Assembly (NCBI RefSeq): GCF_003627215.1
Contig: NZ_CP032677.1
Coordinates: 3,601,501-3,665,500, forward strand
Length of the DNA: 64,000 nt
From: Pseudomonas sp. Leaf58
GTDB lineage: Bacteria > Pseudomonadota > Gammaproteobacteria > Pseudomonadales > Pseudomonadaceae
Direction of reading: 5' to 3'
Under the pieces are notes generated by a model. The model did not search any database, was not told the DNA's origin, and saw only the letters and a program-made list of their open reading frames with translations. Shown here piece after piece: positions 9,731-20,949 of the stretch; position 1 is the stretch's first letter; each line of letters starts with the position of its first letter. The position numbers and the translations under genes are program-made.

Positions 9731-11635
9731 TCAAGCAGACAGCTCGACCAACAGCTTGTTCAGGCGACGAACGTAAGCCGCCGGGTCCTTCAGGCTGTCG
9801 CCAGCCGCCAGGGCCGCCTGATCGAACAAGATATGCGACAGCTCGGCGAAGCGGTCTTCGCTCTGCTCATTGTCCAGTTTCTCGATCAGCGGGTGGGTCG
9901 GGTTGAACTCGAAGATCGGCTTGGACTCCGGCACCTTCTGCCCGCTGGCTTCAAGGATCTGGCGCATCTGCAGGCCCAGGTCCTGTTCGCCAATAGCCAG
10001 GATCGCCGGCGAGTCGGTCAGGCGGTGCGACACGCGCACCTCAGCCACGCTCTCACCCAGCGCACCCTTCAGGCGCTCGACCAGGCCTTCCTTGTCTTTG
10101 GCGACTTCTTCCTGGGCTTTTTTGTCTTCTTCCGAATCCAGCTTGCCCAGGTCCAGGTCGCCACGGGCGACGTCGACGAAGGCCTTGCCATCGAACTCAT
10201 TGAGGTAGCTCATCAGCCACTCGTCAATGCGGTCGGTCAGCAGCAGCACTTCGATGCCTTTCTTGCGGAAGACTTCCAGGTGTGGGCTGTTCTTGACCTG
10301 CGCGTACGACTCACCGGTGAGGTAGTAGATCTTGTCCTGGCCTTCCTTGGCGCGGGCCAGGTAGTCAGCCAGAGCAACGCCTTGCTCACCGCTTTCGTCC
10401 TGGGTAGACGCGAAGCGCAGCAGGCCAGCGATTTTTTCCTTGTTGGCGAAGTCTTCGGCTGGGCCTTCCTTCAGCACCTGGCCGAAGTTCTTCCAGAAGC
10501 CCTTGTATTGCTCGGGCTCGTTCTTGGCCAGCTTCTCCAGCATGTCCAGCACGCGCTTGGTCAGCGCGGTTTTCATCGAGTCGATGATCGGGTCTTTCTG
10601 CAGGATTTCACGCGAGACGTTCAGCGACAGGTCGTTGGAATCGACCACGCCCTTGATGAAACGCAGGTACAGCGGCAGGAACGACTCGGCCTGGTCCATG
10701 ATGAACACGCGCTGCACGTACAGCTTCAGCCCGCGTGGCGCTTCGCGCTGGTACAGGTCGAACGGCGCACGGGCCGGCACGTACAGCAGCGAGTTGTATT
10801 CGAGCTTGCCTTCAACCTTGTTGTGGCTCCAGGCCAGCGGGTTTTCGAAGTCATGGCCGATGTGTTTGTAGAACTCCTGGTATTCCTCGTCCTTGATCTC
10901 GGTACGCGGACGAGTCCACAGGGCGCTGGCACGGTTGACGGTTTCCCACTCTTCAGCCGGCTGTGCTTCGCCCTCTGCAGCAGCTTGCTCTTTCGGCAGC
11001 TGAATTGGCATGGCGATGTGGTCGGAGTACTTCTTGACCACGTTGCGCAGGCGCCAGCCATCGGCGAATTCCTGCTCGTCCTTCTTCAAGTGCAGGACGA
11101 TGCGGGTACCGCGCTGTGGCTTGTCGATTGTGGCGACTTCGAACTCGCCCTCACCTTTCGACGACCAGTGCACGCCTTCGGCAGCTGGCTGACCGGCGCG
11201 GCGGCTGTACACGTCGACCTTGTCAGCAACGATGAACGCAGAGTAGAAGCCAACACCGAACTGACCGATCAGGTGCGAGTCCTTCTTCTGGTCACCGGTG
11301 AGGTTTTTCATGAAGTCCGCAGTGCCGGACTTGGCGATGGTGCCCAGGTGTGCGATGACCTCTTCGCGGCTCATGCCGATGCCGTTGTCCTCGAGGGTGA
11401 CGGTACCGGCATCCTTATCGAAGCTCAGGCGAATCTTCAGCTCGGCGTCGCCTTCGAACAGCTCTGGCTTGGCCAGTGCCTCGAAACGCAGCTTGTCGGC
11501 GGCGTCGGAGGCGTTGGAGATCAGTTCACGCAGGAAGATCTCCTTGTTCGAATACAAGGAATGGATCATGAGGTGCAGCAGTTGCTTTACCTCGGTCTGG
11601 AAGCCCAGCGTTTCTTTTTGAGTCTCCACACTCAT
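9731..11635 (-). CDS. htpG: Molecular chaperone HtpG (Hsp90)
   Basis: The bacterial Hsp90 chaperone, a cytosolic ATP-dependent dimer that helps client proteins fold under stress. The 634 residues show the GHKL ATPase motifs: [20 protein letters not shown] and [11 protein letters not shown]. The middle and dimerisation domains follow at full length. The start [12 protein letters not shown] at 11635 is preferred over an upstream TTG at 11644 because GGAG lies 11 bases before the ATG. Confidence 0.97.
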   Translation of the reverse strand: MSVETQKETLGFQTEVKQLLHLMIHSLYSNKEIFLRELISNASDAADKLRFEALAKPELFEGDAELKIRLSFDKDAGTVTLEDNGIGMSREEVIAHLGTIAKSGTADFMKNLTGDQKKDSHLIGQFGVGFYSAFIVADKVDVYSRRAGQPAAEGVHWSSKGEGEFEVATIDKPQRGTRIVLHLKKDEQEFADGWRLRNVVKKYSDHIAMPIQLPKEQAAAEGEAQPAEEWETVNRASALWTRPRTEIKDEEYQEFYKHIGHDFENPLAWSHNKVEGKLEYNSLLYVPARAPFDLYQREAPRGLKLYVQRVFIMDQAESFLPLYLRFIKGVVDSNDLSLNVSREILQKDPIIDSMKTALTKRVLDMLEKLAKNEPEQYKGFWKNFGQVLKEGPAEDFANKEKIAGLLRFASTQDESGEQGVALADYLARAKEGQDKIYYLTGESYAQVKNSPHLEVFRKKGIEVLLLTDRIDEWLMSYLNEFDGKAFVDVARGDLDLGKLDSEEDKKAQEEVAKDKEGLVERLKGALGESVAEVRVSHRLTDSPAILAIGEQDLGLQMRQILEASGQKVPESKPIFEFNPTHPLIEKLDNEQSEDRFAELSHILFDQAALAAGDSLKDPAAYVRRLNKLLVELSA

Positions 11636-11705
11636 GGTCTTCAAAACTCCGATCTGATGGCAGTTGGCGCCGGGCGGCCACTGTGGCCTGCGTTAACGGC
11701 GGATG

Positions 11706-12188
11706 TCATTCAGATGGGGGCTGCCCAGATGATTTCAAGGGCTTTTCCGGTTCGATCTTGAAATGCGCACGCGCCGTGGCAATTGGCGACTGCCTGTCGC
11801 CCTGCCAGGCAGTGATCGCCACATTGGTCACCCGCCGCCCCTGGCGCCACAGCTGGCACTGGGCGTAAGTATCGCGAAAGTGCCCAGCGCGTAGGTAATC
11901 GATAGAGAAGTCGATGATTTTCGGGATGCTCGCACTCTCGCTGTAGATCAGCAGGTACAACGCTGCGGACAGCTCCATGAAGCCGGCAATCACACCGCCA
12001 TGGATAGCCGGCAGCAGTGGGTTGCCGATGTTGGCCTGGCTGGCCGGCAAGCGGAACAACAAGTCATCGCCCTGGCGCTCGCACTCGATGCCGATCAAGC
12101 CGGCGTAGGGGATCAGTGCCAGCAAAGGCCGGTAGTCGCCCTGCGCATGGGCAGCATTGAGTTTCTGCCGAACCGCGTGCGGGATCAT
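11706..12188 (-). CDS. PaaI-type hotdog thioesterase (second of pair)
   Basis: A 160-residue single hotdog-fold protein with the PaaI/4HBT signature around HGGVIAGFMELSAALYLL. It probably hydrolyses an acyl- or aryl-CoA. Its ATG overlaps the stop of the upstream paralogue by 4 bp (ATGA at 12185-12188), so the two are translationally coupled and may form a heteromer. The substrate is unknown. Confidence 0.85.
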   Translation of the reverse strand: MIPHAVRQKLNAAHAQGDYRPLLALIPYAGLIGIECERQGDDLLFRLPASQANIGNPLLPAIHGGVIAGFMELSAALYLLIYSESASIPKIIDFSIDYLRAGHFRDTYAQCQLWRQGRRVTNVAITAWQGDRQSPIATARAHFKIEPEKPLKSSGQPPSE

Positions 12189-12661
12189 GCGCCGCCCTCC
12201 TTCAGGCTGTTGCCAAAGCGGATGCCACCTTTGATCTCCTGGCCCAGCCGCATAAACGTGCCCACCACCTGGCAGATCGGCTCAGCGGGGTCATCCTGGT
12301 AGGCAGTGCCACGGGTGAAAATCACATCGCGAGTGACCCGATAGCACTGGGCATGACCATAAATGTCCTGGCCCGGTTTGGCCGGGTGCATGTAGTCGAT
12401 ACGCAGGTCCAGGGTCGGGCAAACCTCGAAGCGCGGCAGCACGCACAGTGTGGCCATGCCACAGGTGGTGTCCATCAGCGTGGTCAAGGCTCCGCCATGC
12501 ACGGCGCCAGTCTGCGGGTTGCCAACAATGCGCGGTGACCAAGGCAGTACCAGGGTCATACCATCGCCGTCGGCCTGCACCACGCGCATTTGCAACAACT
12601 GGCAATGTTGCAGGGCCGAGAGGAAACGCTCGGCCATGGCCATCAGGGTTGAATCGCTCAT
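12185..12661 (-). CDS. PaaI-type hotdog thioesterase (first of pair)
   Basis: A 158-residue hotdog thioesterase with the canonical motif GAVHGGALTTLMDTTCGMA. The start MSDSTLMAMAERF at 12661 is set by GTGGAG six bases upstream. The longer frame to 12787 would add an unlikely Cys-rich N-terminus. It is coupled to the second thioesterase; the two probably arose by an old tandem duplication. Confidence 0.87.
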   Translation of the reverse strand: MSDSTLMAMAERFLSALQHCQLLQMRVVQADGDGMTLVLPWSPRIVGNPQTGAVHGGALTTLMDTTCGMATLCVLPRFEVCPTLDLRIDYMHPAKPGQDIYGHAQCYRVTRDVIFTRGTAYQDDPAEPICQVVGTFMRLGQEIKGGIRFGNSLKEGGA

Positions 12662-12813
12662 TCGCTGCTCCACCGGCATGCCGCAACTGCATAAAACCGT
12701 AAAAAAGTCTATATAGAACGGGGCGTTATATATCTTTAATATGCGTGGAACTTCTTCCGCGTAGTTGCACTCGAAGGAACAAGTCACTTATTCCACCAAG
12801 GAGAAACACCCCC

Positions 12814-13095
12814 ATGCGTAAACCTTTTGCTTTTGCTCTGATGCTGGCCGCTGCCATGGGCCTGGCTGCTTGCGATAAAGCGAGCGAAGACAAAGCCCAG
12901 GACGCACAGCAACACGCCGAGCAAGCCCAGGAAAAAATGGGCGAAGCTCAGGATAAGATGAACGAAGCCGCTAAGGAAAACGCCGAAGCCGCCAAAGATC
13001 AGGCTGAAGCTGAGCAGAAGGCTGCCGAAGAAGCCGCACCGGCTACTCCGGCTCCGGAAGCACCAGCTGCTCCGGCCGAACCTGCCAAGCAGTGA
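12814..13095 (+). CDS. Small alanine/glutamate-rich lipoprotein
   Basis: A 93-residue protein with a lipoprotein signal peptide (MRKPFAFALMLAAAMGLAAC, lipobox LAAC, Cys20). A highly charged Ala/Glu/Lys/Gln helix follows (about 21-72, heptad-like, probably a coiled coil), then a Pro/Ala-rich tail (APATPAPEAPAAPAEPAKQ). AAGGAG at 12798-12803 sets the start. It may be a periplasmic or peptidoglycan-spanning stress lipoprotein; function unknown. Confidence 0.85.
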   Translation: MRKPFAFALMLAAAMGLAACDKASEDKAQDAQQHAEQAQEKMGEAQDKMNEAAKENAEAAKDQAEAEQKAAEEAAPATPAPEAPAAPAEPAKQ

Positions 13096-13107
13096 TCGGC
13101 TAAAACA

Positions 13108-13135
13108 AAAAAACCCGACATTGTCGGGTTTTTTT
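13108..13135. terminator. Bidirectional terminator
   Basis: A near-perfect palindrome AAACCCGACA-T-TGTCGGGTTT flanked by A and T runs lies between the convergent lipoprotein gene and the DUF599 gene, so it can serve both strands. Confidence 0.9.
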
Positions 13136-13162
13136 ATACCTGCAACTTTTGGATTAAACGTT

Positions 13163-13912
13163 TCAGGCGCCGGGTGCGGCATTTTCCTTGGCAAGTTCAA
13201 CCGGTGCACTCTCAGTCGGTGTGAACACCATCACATCCAACACATCCGAATGGAACTCGCGACGGTACAAAATCAGCACAACCCCAACACTCATGGCCAT
13301 GAACAACCAGGGGCTAATGAACCAGCTCAACATGGCCATGCCGAAGTAGTACGAACGCAGGCCGAAGTTGAACTGGTTGGCAGCCAAAGACAGCACCCGG
13401 GCCGCTCGCGAGGCGAACGCCTTGCGTTCCAGTTCATTGACCAGCCGTTCGCCAATCATTGGCGCCGAGCCCACCAGTACAGCGGCGAAGTTGTATTGAC
13501 GCATGCACCAGCTGAAGGTGAAGAAGGCGTAGACGAAGACCGTGGCCAGGCACAGCAGCTTGATCTCTGACATGCCCTGGGAGGTCTGCTGCACCAGCGG
13601 CAGGTCAGCCAGCAGCGACAGTGCCCGGTCGGAGGCACCGAGTACAGTGAGGATACCGGCGAGAATGATTAAAGTGCTGGAGGCGAAAAACGATGCGTTG
13701 CGCTCGAGATTGCCGATCACACTGGCATCGGCGATGCGGTTGTCGCGCAGTAGCATGCGGCGCATCCAATCCTCGCGGTACAAGTGCAGTACGCTGGCCA
13801 GGCATGCGGTGTCACGGCCCTTCCAAATGGCATAGCGGGTGTACCCGCCCCAGCACAGGGCGAACCAGGCGATGGCCAACAGGTTGTTGAGGTTGCTTTG
13901 GATGAAATTCAT
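13163..13912 (-). CDS. DUF599 family membrane protein
   Basis: A 249-residue inner-membrane protein with about four hydrophobic segments (LLAIAWFALCWGGY near the start; ASSTLIILAGILTVLG; LLCLATVFVYAFFTFSWC; FFISPWLF-like segment near the end). It carries the conserved DUF599 core YNFAAVLVGSAP. The start MNFIQSNLNNLL at 13912 fits the family; the frame to 14050 runs over the brnQ terminator. Function unknown. Confidence 0.82.
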   Translation of the reverse strand: MNFIQSNLNNLLAIAWFALCWGGYTRYAIWKGRDTACLASVLHLYREDWMRRMLLRDNRIADASVIGNLERNASFFASSTLIILAGILTVLGASDRALSLLADLPLVQQTSQGMSEIKLLCLATVFVYAFFTFSWCMRQYNFAAVLVGSAPMIGERLVNELERKAFASRAARVLSLAANQFNFGLRSYYFGMAMLSWFISPWLFMAMSVGVVLILYRREFHSDVLDVMVFTPTESAPVELAKENAAPGA

Positions 13913-14036
13913 GCAGGGTTCCAAGAGGGCCAGGTGCCTAAAGGATAGGGACCGGATTTCGACGCTGGCAAGCAGCAAAAGGCACACTTGGGCGTTGAAA
14001 TCTTCATTACCGGCGACGAGGCAACTCCAGGCAAAC

Positions 14037-14070
14037 AAAAAGCCCCGCATCGTCTGGGATACGGGGCTTT
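14037..14070 (-). terminator. Rho-independent terminator of brnQ
   Basis: A stem of AAAGCCCCG / CGGGGCTTT with a 14-nt loop lies downstream of brnQ on the minus strand, followed by TTTT. Confidence 0.8.
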
Positions 14071-14134
14071 CAGGCTTCCACCCTTGGCGAGCACCTTGCG
14101 GCTTGTGGCCGATGCCGCCCTCAGGCGTGGGCTA

Positions 14135-15448
14135 TCAGGCCAGCGCCTCGCGCGGCTTGCCGAGCATGCGGTCGCAGGCCACAGCACCAACCAAGGTCAC
14201 CACCGACGGCACCAGCCAGGCCAGGCCCTGGTCGCTCAACGGCAGGTTCGCCAGAACGTCCGGCAGCACGTGGGCAATACTGCTGCCCTTGATTGCATCG
14301 ACCATACCGAACACCAGCGACACCAGCATCACTGGCGCCAGGATGCGGGTCGGCGAGTTCCACAGGTCCTTCACGAAGCTCAGGCCAACCACCACGATGC
14401 ACGGCGGGTAAATGGCAGTGAGTACCGGGATGGAGAACATGATCAGCTTGGTCAGGCCGAGGTTGGAGATGAGCAGCGAGAAGCCGGCCAAGATCACCAC
14501 CAATGCGCGGTACGACAGCGGCAGAACCTGGCTGAAGTACTCGGCGCAAGCGCAGGTCAGGCCTACCGCGGTCACCAGGCACGCCAAGGCGATCAGCACG
14601 GCAAGGAAGCCACTGCCCAGCGAGCCGAAGGTATGCTGCACGTAGGCATGCAGTACCGCCGCGCCGTTGGTGGCGTCAGCCGCGATGTCGTGGCTGGTAG
14701 CGCCCAAGCGGAACAGGCTGATGTACACCAGGGCCAGGCCGACACCGGCGATCAAGCCGGCGATGATGGCATAGCGGGTGATCAGCTTCGGCGACTCGAC
14801 ACCACGCGAGCGGATGGCGTTGACGATGACGATACCGAACACCAGGGCACCCAGGGTATCCATGGTCAGGTAGCCATCGGAGAAGCCTTTGGAGAACGCG
14901 GCGGCGGCATAGGCCGGCTGCGCTTCGCCAATACCACCGGCAGGCAGCGCGAAGGCCGCGATACCCAGTACCGCCAGGGCGATGATCTTCAACGGTGCCA
15001 GGAAACGGCCCACGGTGTCGAGCAGCTTACCCGGGTACATGGACACTGCCAGCACCACGATGAAATACACCAAGCTGTAGAGGAACAGCGCCAGCGGGCT
15101 TTCACCGGTCAGCGGTGCTACGCCCACTTCGAACGACACGGTCGCGGTGCGCGGGGTGGCGAACAATGGGCCGACCGACAGGTAGCACACGGCTGCCAAC
15201 AGGCCACCGAAGAATTTGCCAATCGGGCTGCTCAGGGCATCCATGCCGCCACCGACCTTGGCCAGCGCGACCACGGTAATGACCGGCAGGCCTACTGCAG
15301 TAACCAGGAAGCCTAGGGCGGCCATCCATACATTCGGGCCAGACTGCAGACCGACGATAGGTGGGAAGATAATATTGCCCGCGCCTACGAAAAGCGCAAA
15401 CGTCATAAAGCCAAGTGCCAGGATGTCCTGGCCTTTTAAAACTTTCAT
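14135..15448 (-). CDS. brnQ: Branched-chain amino acid Na+-coupled carrier
   Basis: A LIVCS-family inner-membrane carrier for Leu, Ile and Val, 437 residues and about 12 hydrophobic segments. The characteristic N-terminus is [20 protein letters not shown] followed by [10 protein letters not shown]. The ATG at 15448 matches family starts; a GTG at 15463 would add five residues. It is monocistronic, with its own terminator and a roughly 150-nt leader. Confidence 0.95.
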   Translation of the reverse strand: MKVLKGQDILALGFMTFALFVGAGNIIFPPIVGLQSGPNVWMAALGFLVTAVGLPVITVVALAKVGGGMDALSSPIGKFFGGLLAAVCYLSVGPLFATPRTATVSFEVGVAPLTGESPLALFLYSLVYFIVVLAVSMYPGKLLDTVGRFLAPLKIIALAVLGIAAFALPAGGIGEAQPAYAAAAFSKGFSDGYLTMDTLGALVFGIVIVNAIRSRGVESPKLITRYAIIAGLIAGVGLALVYISLFRLGATSHDIAADATNGAAVLHAYVQHTFGSLGSGFLAVLIALACLVTAVGLTCACAEYFSQVLPLSYRALVVILAGFSLLISNLGLTKLIMFSIPVLTAIYPPCIVVVGLSFVKDLWNSPTRILAPVMLVSLVFGMVDAIKGSSIAHVLPDVLANLPLSDQGLAWLVPSVVTLVGAVACDRMLGKPREALA

Positions 15449-15758
15449 TTGAAGTAGTACCACACTGCTGAAATCGGGATTCGAGAAGGGACTTCCCTAT
15501 GGATGAGGGAAATGCTGCCCGGCTTGGTGAGCCAGACCCGTTTAGCGTGTCGTTCCCTTTTGGGGGACGGGCACAGAGTGAGCGCGTAGGGTAACTGTTT
15601 TACCACTTAAACGCACTGGCACAGTGCTGCTTGTCCGATGTGCGTATGTGTTTGTCGTCTGTGCGACCGGGGACAGGCGGAATTATCCTCAGATTGAAAC
15701 ATTCGTCTGCGTGAAAATTCCTATCAAACCCATCGAAAAATCTATGTCGTCAGTTCCG

Positions 15759-15853
15759 ACTGCTTCGCGGGTAAACCCGCTCCCACAGGTACTGCATAAA
15801 CCGCTGCCGCCGTGGCGATCCTGTGGGAGCGGGTTTACCCGCGAAGAGGCCGG
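15759..15853. repeat. REP pair in inverted orientation
   Basis: Left REP 15759-15789 (TTCGCGGGTAAACCCGCTCC) and right REP 15820-15853 (GGGAGCGGGTTTACCCGCGA) are inverted copies separated by 30 bp, between divergent transcription of brnQ and the end of sucD. Confidence 0.9.
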
Positions 15854-15881
15854 TGCAGGAAATACCAGCCCCAGGAACGAC

Positions 15882-15905
15882 AAAGGCCACCCGAAGGTGG
15901 CCTCT
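15882..15905 (-). terminator. Terminator of the suc operon
   Basis: The stem AGGCCACC-CGAA-GGTGGCCT is followed on the minus strand by TTTG, about 26 bp after the sucD stop. Confidence 0.8.
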
Positions 15906-15930
15906 GTGCGCGTGGGGGGGTGTAGCAGTA

Positions 15931-16815
15931 TTACTTCTTGACTTCCCAGCCAGTCAGCTCGGCCAAGGCCTTGCCGATGTCAGCCAGGGAACGCACGGTC
16001 TTCACACCAGCGTCCTGCAGTGCAGCGAATTTCTCGTCTGCAGTGCCCTTGCCGCCGGAGATGATGGCGCCAGCGTGGCCCATGCGCTTGCCCGCAGGTG
16101 CGGTAACACCAGCGATGTAGGAAACCACTGGCTTGGTAACGTTGGCCTTGATGTAGGCCGCAGCTTCTTCTTCAGCCGAACCGCCGATCTCACCGATCAT
16201 GACGATCGCTTCGGTCTTCGGGTCTTCCTGGAACAGCTTCAGGATGTCGATGAAGTTGGAGCCTGGGATCGGGTCACCGCCGATGCCGACGCAGGTCGAC
16301 TGGCCGAAGCCGGCGTCGGTGGTCTGCTTCACAGCTTCATAGGTCAGGGTGCCGGAGCGCGAAACGATACCGACCTTGCCTGGCAGGTGAATGTGACCTG
16401 GCATGATGCCGATCTTGCACTCGCCTGGGGTGATGACGCCTGGGCAGTTAGGGCCGATCAGGGTAACACCCAGTTCGTCGCACTTGACCTTGGCATCCAG
16501 CATGTCCAGGGTAGGAATACCTTCGGTGATGCACACGATCAGCTTGATGCCGCCGAAGGCCGCTTCCAGGATCGAGTCTTTGCAGAAAGGCGCCGGAACG
16601 TAGATGACCGAAGCGTCAGCGCCGGTAGCTTCTACAGCTTCTTTTACAGTGTTGAACACTGGCAGGCCCAGGTGGGTAGTACCACCCTTGCCTGGGGTCA
16701 CGCCGCCAACCATCTTGGTGCCGTAGGCGATGGCTTGTTCGGAGTGGAAAGTACCCTGCGAGCCGGTGAAGCCCTGGCAGATAACTTTGGTGTCTTTATT
16801 GATCAGGACGCTCAT
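15931..16815 (-). CDS. sucD: Succinyl-CoA synthetase alpha subunit
   Basis: The alpha subunit of the TCA-cycle enzyme that converts succinyl-CoA, phosphate and NDP to succinate, CoA and NTP. At 294 residues it is full length. It has the CoA-binding N-terminus ([20 protein letters not shown]) and the phospho-histidine His247 ([15 protein letters not shown]), equivalent to E. coli His246. Its ATG shares one base with the sucC stop (TAATG), so the subunits are translationally coupled. Confidence 0.98.
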   Translation of the reverse strand: MSVLINKDTKVICQGFTGSQGTFHSEQAIAYGTKMVGGVTPGKGGTTHLGLPVFNTVKEAVEATGADASVIYVPAPFCKDSILEAAFGGIKLIVCITEGIPTLDMLDAKVKCDELGVTLIGPNCPGVITPGECKIGIMPGHIHLPGKVGIVSRSGTLTYEAVKQTTDAGFGQSTCVGIGGDPIPGSNFIDILKLFQEDPKTEAIVMIGEIGGSAEEEAAAYIKANVTKPVVSYIAGVTAPAGKRMGHAGAIISGGKGTADEKFAALQDAGVKTVRSLADIGKALAELTGWEVKK

Positions 16816-17981
16816 TACTTGCCCTCCGCAGCTTTAACAACTTGTTGAGCAGCGTCGGTCAGGCTGGTGGCCGCAATGATGTTCAAACCGCTTTCTGCCA
16901 GTACTTTAGCGCCCAGTTCGGCGTTGTTGCCTTCGAGGCGAACGACGACCGGAACTTTAACGCCGACTTCTTTCACTGCACCGATGATGCCTTCGGCAAT
17001 CATGTCGCAGCGAACGATGCCGCCGAAGATGTTGACCAGAACGGCCGCGACATTGCTGTCGGACAGAATGATCTTGAACGCTTCGGTAACGCGCTCTTTG
17101 GTAGCACCACCGCCAACGTCGAGGAAGTTGGCCGGCTTGCCGCCGTGCAGGTTGACGATGTCCATGGTACCCATGGCCAGGCCGGCACCGTTGACCATGC
17201 AGCCGATGTTGCCTTCGAGGGCAACGTAGTTCAGTTCGAACTTGGCAGCGTGGGCTTCACGGGCGTCGTCCTGCGACGGGTCGTGGAAGGTTTTCAGCTT
17301 AGGCTGACGGTACATGGCGTTGGCATCGATGTTGATCTTGGCATCGAGGCAATGCAGGTCGCCGTCGGCCTTGATCACCAGCGGGTTCACTTCCAGCAGG
17401 GCCAGATCGTGATCCTTGAACAGCTTGGCCAGGCCCACGAAGATCTTGGCGAACTGTTGAACTTGCTTGCCTTCCAGGCCCAGCTGGAACGCCAGCTCAC
17501 GACCCTGGAACGGCTGAGCGCCAACCAGTGGGTCGATAGTAGCCTTGATGATTTTTTCAGGAGTTTCGTGCGCAACTTTCTCGATGTCCACGCCACCTTC
17601 GGTGGAGGCCATGAACACGATACGGCGGCTCGAACGATCCACTACAGCGCCCAGGTACAGCTCTTTGGCGATGTCAGTGCAGGATTCGACCAGAATCTTG
17701 GAGACGGGTTGACCGTTGGCATCGGTCTGGTAGGTAACCAGATTCTTGCCCAACCACTGTGCAGCGAACGCCTTGGCGTCTTCCTTGCTGCGAACCAGCT
17801 TGACGCCGCCCGCTTTACCGCGACCACCCGCGTGAACCTGGGCTTTTACTACCCACTCGTTCCCGCCGATCTTGTCGCAGGCTTCTGCTGCAGCTTCAGG
17901 GGTGTCGACTGCGAAACCCTTGGAAACTGGCAGGCCGTATTCAGCGAACAGCTGCTTACCCTGATACTCGTGAAGATTCAT
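16815..17981 (-). CDS. sucC: Succinyl-CoA synthetase beta subunit
   Basis: The beta subunit of succinyl-CoA synthetase, 388 residues. It has an N-terminal ATP-grasp domain ([20 protein letters not shown] start; [18 protein letters not shown]) and a C-terminal domain with [16 protein letters not shown]. It pairs with sucD at a one-base overlap and lies 172 bp downstream of lpdG, as in the usual pseudomonad suc cluster. Confidence 0.98.
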   Translation of the reverse strand: MNLHEYQGKQLFAEYGLPVSKGFAVDTPEAAAEACDKIGGNEWVVKAQVHAGGRGKAGGVKLVRSKEDAKAFAAQWLGKNLVTYQTDANGQPVSKILVESCTDIAKELYLGAVVDRSSRRIVFMASTEGGVDIEKVAHETPEKIIKATIDPLVGAQPFQGRELAFQLGLEGKQVQQFAKIFVGLAKLFKDHDLALLEVNPLVIKADGDLHCLDAKINIDANAMYRQPKLKTFHDPSQDDAREAHAAKFELNYVALEGNIGCMVNGAGLAMGTMDIVNLHGGKPANFLDVGGGATKERVTEAFKIILSDSNVAAVLVNIFGGIVRCDMIAEGIIGAVKEVGVKVPVVVRLEGNNAELGAKVLAESGLNIIAATSLTDAAQQVVKAAEGK

Positions 17982-18153
17982 GCTTTTTACCGTCTTCGTT
18001 AGGTACTGCGCTTCGGCGCTGCGCCATTACTGGCGCCGCACCACCTGTGACCGTTGACCCCGGGTTTTCCCGTGTGATCCGGTCCGGCGGACTTTCCGCG
18101 GTGAGTCATGCACGCAAGACTCACGACGGGCAGCCCGCCGTGGTTTCTTATAA
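17982..18153 (-). promoter_or_regulatory. lpdG-sucC intercistronic region with hairpins
   Basis: This 172-bp gap contains a hairpin GTGAGTC / GACTCAC at 18101-18124 and adjacent GC-rich stems (GACGGGCAGCCCGCCG near 18125-18140). They may attenuate read-through, stabilise one side of the message, or precede a separate sucCD promoter. None ends in a clear T run on the minus strand. Confidence 0.4.
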
Positions 18154-19686
<1,533 letters not shown>

Positions 19687-20907
19687 TTAGATGTCCAGCA
19701 GCAGGCGAGACGGATCTTCCAGCAGGTTCTTGATGGTGACCAGGAAGGTGACTGCTTCCTTGCCATCGATCAGGCGGTGATCGTAGGACAGCGCCAGGTA
19801 CATCATCGGGCGAATCACCACTTGGCCGTTGATGGCCATCGGACGCTGGATGATGTTGTGCATGCCGAGGATCGCGGCCTGCGGCGGGTTGACGATCGGG
19901 GTCGACATCATCGAGCCGAAGGTGCCGCCGTTGGTGATGGTGAAGGTACCGCCGGTCATTTCTTCGATCGACAGTTTGCCGTCACGGGCTTTCTTACCGA
20001 AGGTGGCGATGCCGTTTTCGATTTCAGCCAGGCTCATCGACTCGGCGTTACGCAGGACCGGTACCACCAGGCCACGGTCGCTGGAAACCGCAACACCCAC
20101 GTCAGCGAAGCCGTGGTAGACGATGTCGTTGCCGTCGATCGAGGCGTTGACCGCTGGGAAGCGCTTGAGGGCTTCGGTGGCGGCTTTGACGAAGAACGAC
20201 ATGAAGCCCAGGCGTACGCCGTTGTGGGTCTTCTCGAACAGGTCCTTGTACTTCGAACGCAGGGCCATGACTTCGGTCATGTCGACTTCGTTGAAGGTGG
20301 TCAGCATGGCCATGTTCGACTGGGCTTCGACCAGACGCTCAGCGATCTTGGCACGCAGGCGGGTCATCGGCACGCGCTTCTCGGTGCGGTCGCCAGCAGC
20401 GGTTACCACCGGAGCGGCAGCGGCAGCGGCAGGCTTGGCTGCCGCTGCAGCGGCTGGTGCCGACTTCTTGTTGGCAACCGCAGCCACCACGTCTTCCTTG
20501 GTGATACGACCACCTTTGCCAGTACCGGCAACGGCAGCCAGGTCGATGCCGTTTTCTTCAGCCAGCTTGCGCGCGGCCGGGGCAGCAACCGGGTCATCTT
20601 CGCCAGCATCAGCGGCGGCAGCGGCCGGCGCGGCAGCCGGAGCGGCAGCAGCAGGTGCAGCGGCAGCACCGCCTTCAACGATCGAACCCAGCACTTCGTC
20701 GGACAGGACGGTGTCACCCTCGCCCTTGACGATGTCGCCCAGCACGCCATCAGCGGTAGCCAGCACTTCCAGAACAACCTTGTCGGTTTCGATGTCGACG
20801 ATCAGCTCGTCACGCTTGACGGCTTCGCCCGGCTTCTTGTGCCAAGTGGCAACGGTGCCATCGGCAACCGATTCCGGGAAGGTTGGGGCTTTGATCTCGA
20901 TAGCCAT
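19687..20907 (-). CDS. sucB: 2-Oxoglutarate dehydrogenase E2, dihydrolipoyl succinyltransferase
   Basis: The core of the 2-oxoglutarate dehydrogenase complex; it transfers the succinyl group to CoA. Its 406 residues include the lipoyl domain with the modified Lys43 ([11 protein letters not shown]), an Ala/Pro-rich linker (about 80-105), the peripheral subunit-binding domain ([20 protein letters not shown]), a second Ala-rich linker, and the catalytic domain with His377 and Asp381 ([12 protein letters not shown]). It lies between sucA and lpdG. Confidence 0.98.
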
Positions 20908-20949
20908 TATCTGTGTTTCCTTAAATTCGGTTTCAGGTGCGCGAAGGCG

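Larger units (their letters stand above)
15449..15930. other. 482-bp gene-free gap between brnQ and sucD
   Basis: The left part (15449 to about 15600) must hold the brnQ promoter and leader; the leader can form a small CCCT..AGGG hairpin near 15493-15508 but no confident promoter was read. The right part holds a REP pair and the sucD terminator. No ORF, tRNA or recognised RNA gene was seen. Confidence 0.7.

Noticed and set aside
9644..11761. A 705-codon plus-strand frame
   Set aside because: It is antisense to htpG; composition is an artefact of G+C-rich third positions.
15449..15760. A tRNA or small RNA gene in the brnQ-sucD gap
   Set aside because: No cloverleaf or recognisable RNA family could be folded by eye; it is left as promoter/leader sequence.
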